The notes under the pieces are model-generated. The model saw nothing but the letters and a program-made list of their open reading frames with translations. It was not told the origin of the DNA and made no database searches. Positions 63,901 through 64,000 of a DNA stretch of 64,000 bases are shown one piece after another. The position numbers and the translations under genes were made by a program. The stretch comes from Nissolia schottii (lineage: Eukaryota > Streptophyta > Magnoliopsida > Fabales > Fabaceae): NCBI GenBank assembly GCA_003254905.1, contig QANU01043803.1, positions 540,310-604,309 on the forward strand. Reading direction: 5' to 3'. Numbering within the stretch: the first letter of the stretch is position 1; each line of letters starts with the position of its first letter.

Positions 63901-64000
63901 AGGTTGGAGTACAAACATCTCAGATGCAAATGTTGCCAACAAATACTCAGATGTTCTCATGGGAGAGTTTTGATGAAGATACTTCTTCTCTTGATGACAG
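60956..64000 (+). CDS. Beta-galactosidase, GH35, BGAL3-like (partial, 3' end beyond window)
   Basis: Secreted exo-acting enzyme removing beta-galactosyl residues from cell-wall polysaccharides. Visible exons: 60956-61120, 61291-61386, 61510-61622, 61809-61875, 62011-62103, 62332-62475, 62750-62838, 62927-63032, 63118-63205, 63370-63488, 63579-63743, 63903-64000 (cut by the edge); about 447 of an expected ~850 residues. A hydrophobic signal peptide covers residues ~6-24. The GH35 barrel contains [33 protein letters not shown] and [14 protein letters not shown] with proton donor Glu182. The nucleophile is Glu251 in [26 protein letters not shown] follows, then the start of the beta-sandwich region ([11 protein letters not shown]). 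The lectin-like C-terminus, if any, is outside. Closest family member by pattern and position is Arabidopsis BGAL3 (At4g36360), from memory. The start is the ATG giving the signal peptide. Confidence 0.94.

Noticed and set aside
1..64000. CRISPR arrays, bacterial operons, prophage or plasmid genes
   Set aside because: The window is plant nuclear DNA with spliced genes; the regular repeats seen are microsatellites or transposon parts.
1..64000. tRNA or rRNA genes
   Set aside because: No cloverleaf with intact A and B boxes and no rRNA signature was recognised by eye; a tRNAscan-SE and Infernal run would settle it.

Overview
This window is nuclear DNA of a flowering plant, almost certainly a legume and most likely Glycine or a close relative. 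The genes are split by many GT-AG introns, the spacers are very AT-rich and full of MITEs, Mutator-like elements and solo LTRs, and the first gene closely resembles NMH7, the legume B-class MADS-box gene first described from nodules. There are no bacterial operons, phage genes or CRISPR arrays. Exon coordinates come from splicing the sequence by eye against remembered protein families; no search was run.

Seven protein-coding loci are present. (1) NMH7/TM6-type MADS-box factor, minus strand, 1125-3076, 7 exons. (2) Ubiquitin-conjugating enzyme of the UBC15-18 group, minus, 7243-9706, 6 exons. (3) Mitochondrial D-2-hydroxyglutarate dehydrogenase, minus, 19966-25853, 15 exons, with one GC-AG intron. 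(4) Organellar MiaB/CDK5RAP1-type tRNA methylthiotransferase, plus, 26490-29407, 3 exons, divergent from gene 3. (5) CYP90C1/ROTUNDIFOLIA3-type brassinosteroid P450, plus, 37657-43751, 9 exons. (6) Mitochondrial DIM1B-type rRNA adenine dimethyltransferase, minus, 45355-46509, 2 exons. (7) Beta-galactosidase of family GH35, BGAL3-like, plus, 60956 to the window edge, 12 exons visible and the 3' half missing.

From memory, genes 2, 3, 4, 5 and 7 match the Arabidopsis run At4g36410 (UBC17), At4g36400 (D2HGDH), At4g36390 (methylthiotransferase), At4g36380 (ROT3) and At4g36360 (BGAL3) in the same order. The window is therefore a conserved ancestral block, stretched here by transposons and carrying NMH7 at one edge and DIM1B inside.

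The spacers hold the most unusual structure. A hAT-type MITE with perfect 8-bp target-site duplication (TSD) lies at 13911-14562. A Mutator-like element with 9-bp TSD at 16106-19021 contains a three-copy ~270-bp tandem array and two nested solo LTRs. A PIF/Harbinger-type MITE sits in a D2HGDH intron (21491-21888). An AT-rich hairpin family has copies at 30860-30990 and in CYP90C1 intron 1. A second Mutator-like element (33330-36094) carries a broken transposase. A third element with ~115-bp terminal inverted repeats lies at 55835-57180, and a cluster of short related MITEs at 57554-58263. A 14.4-kb gene desert (46510-60955) separates DIM1B from BGAL and contains one GC-rich, motif-dense island (53146-53420).
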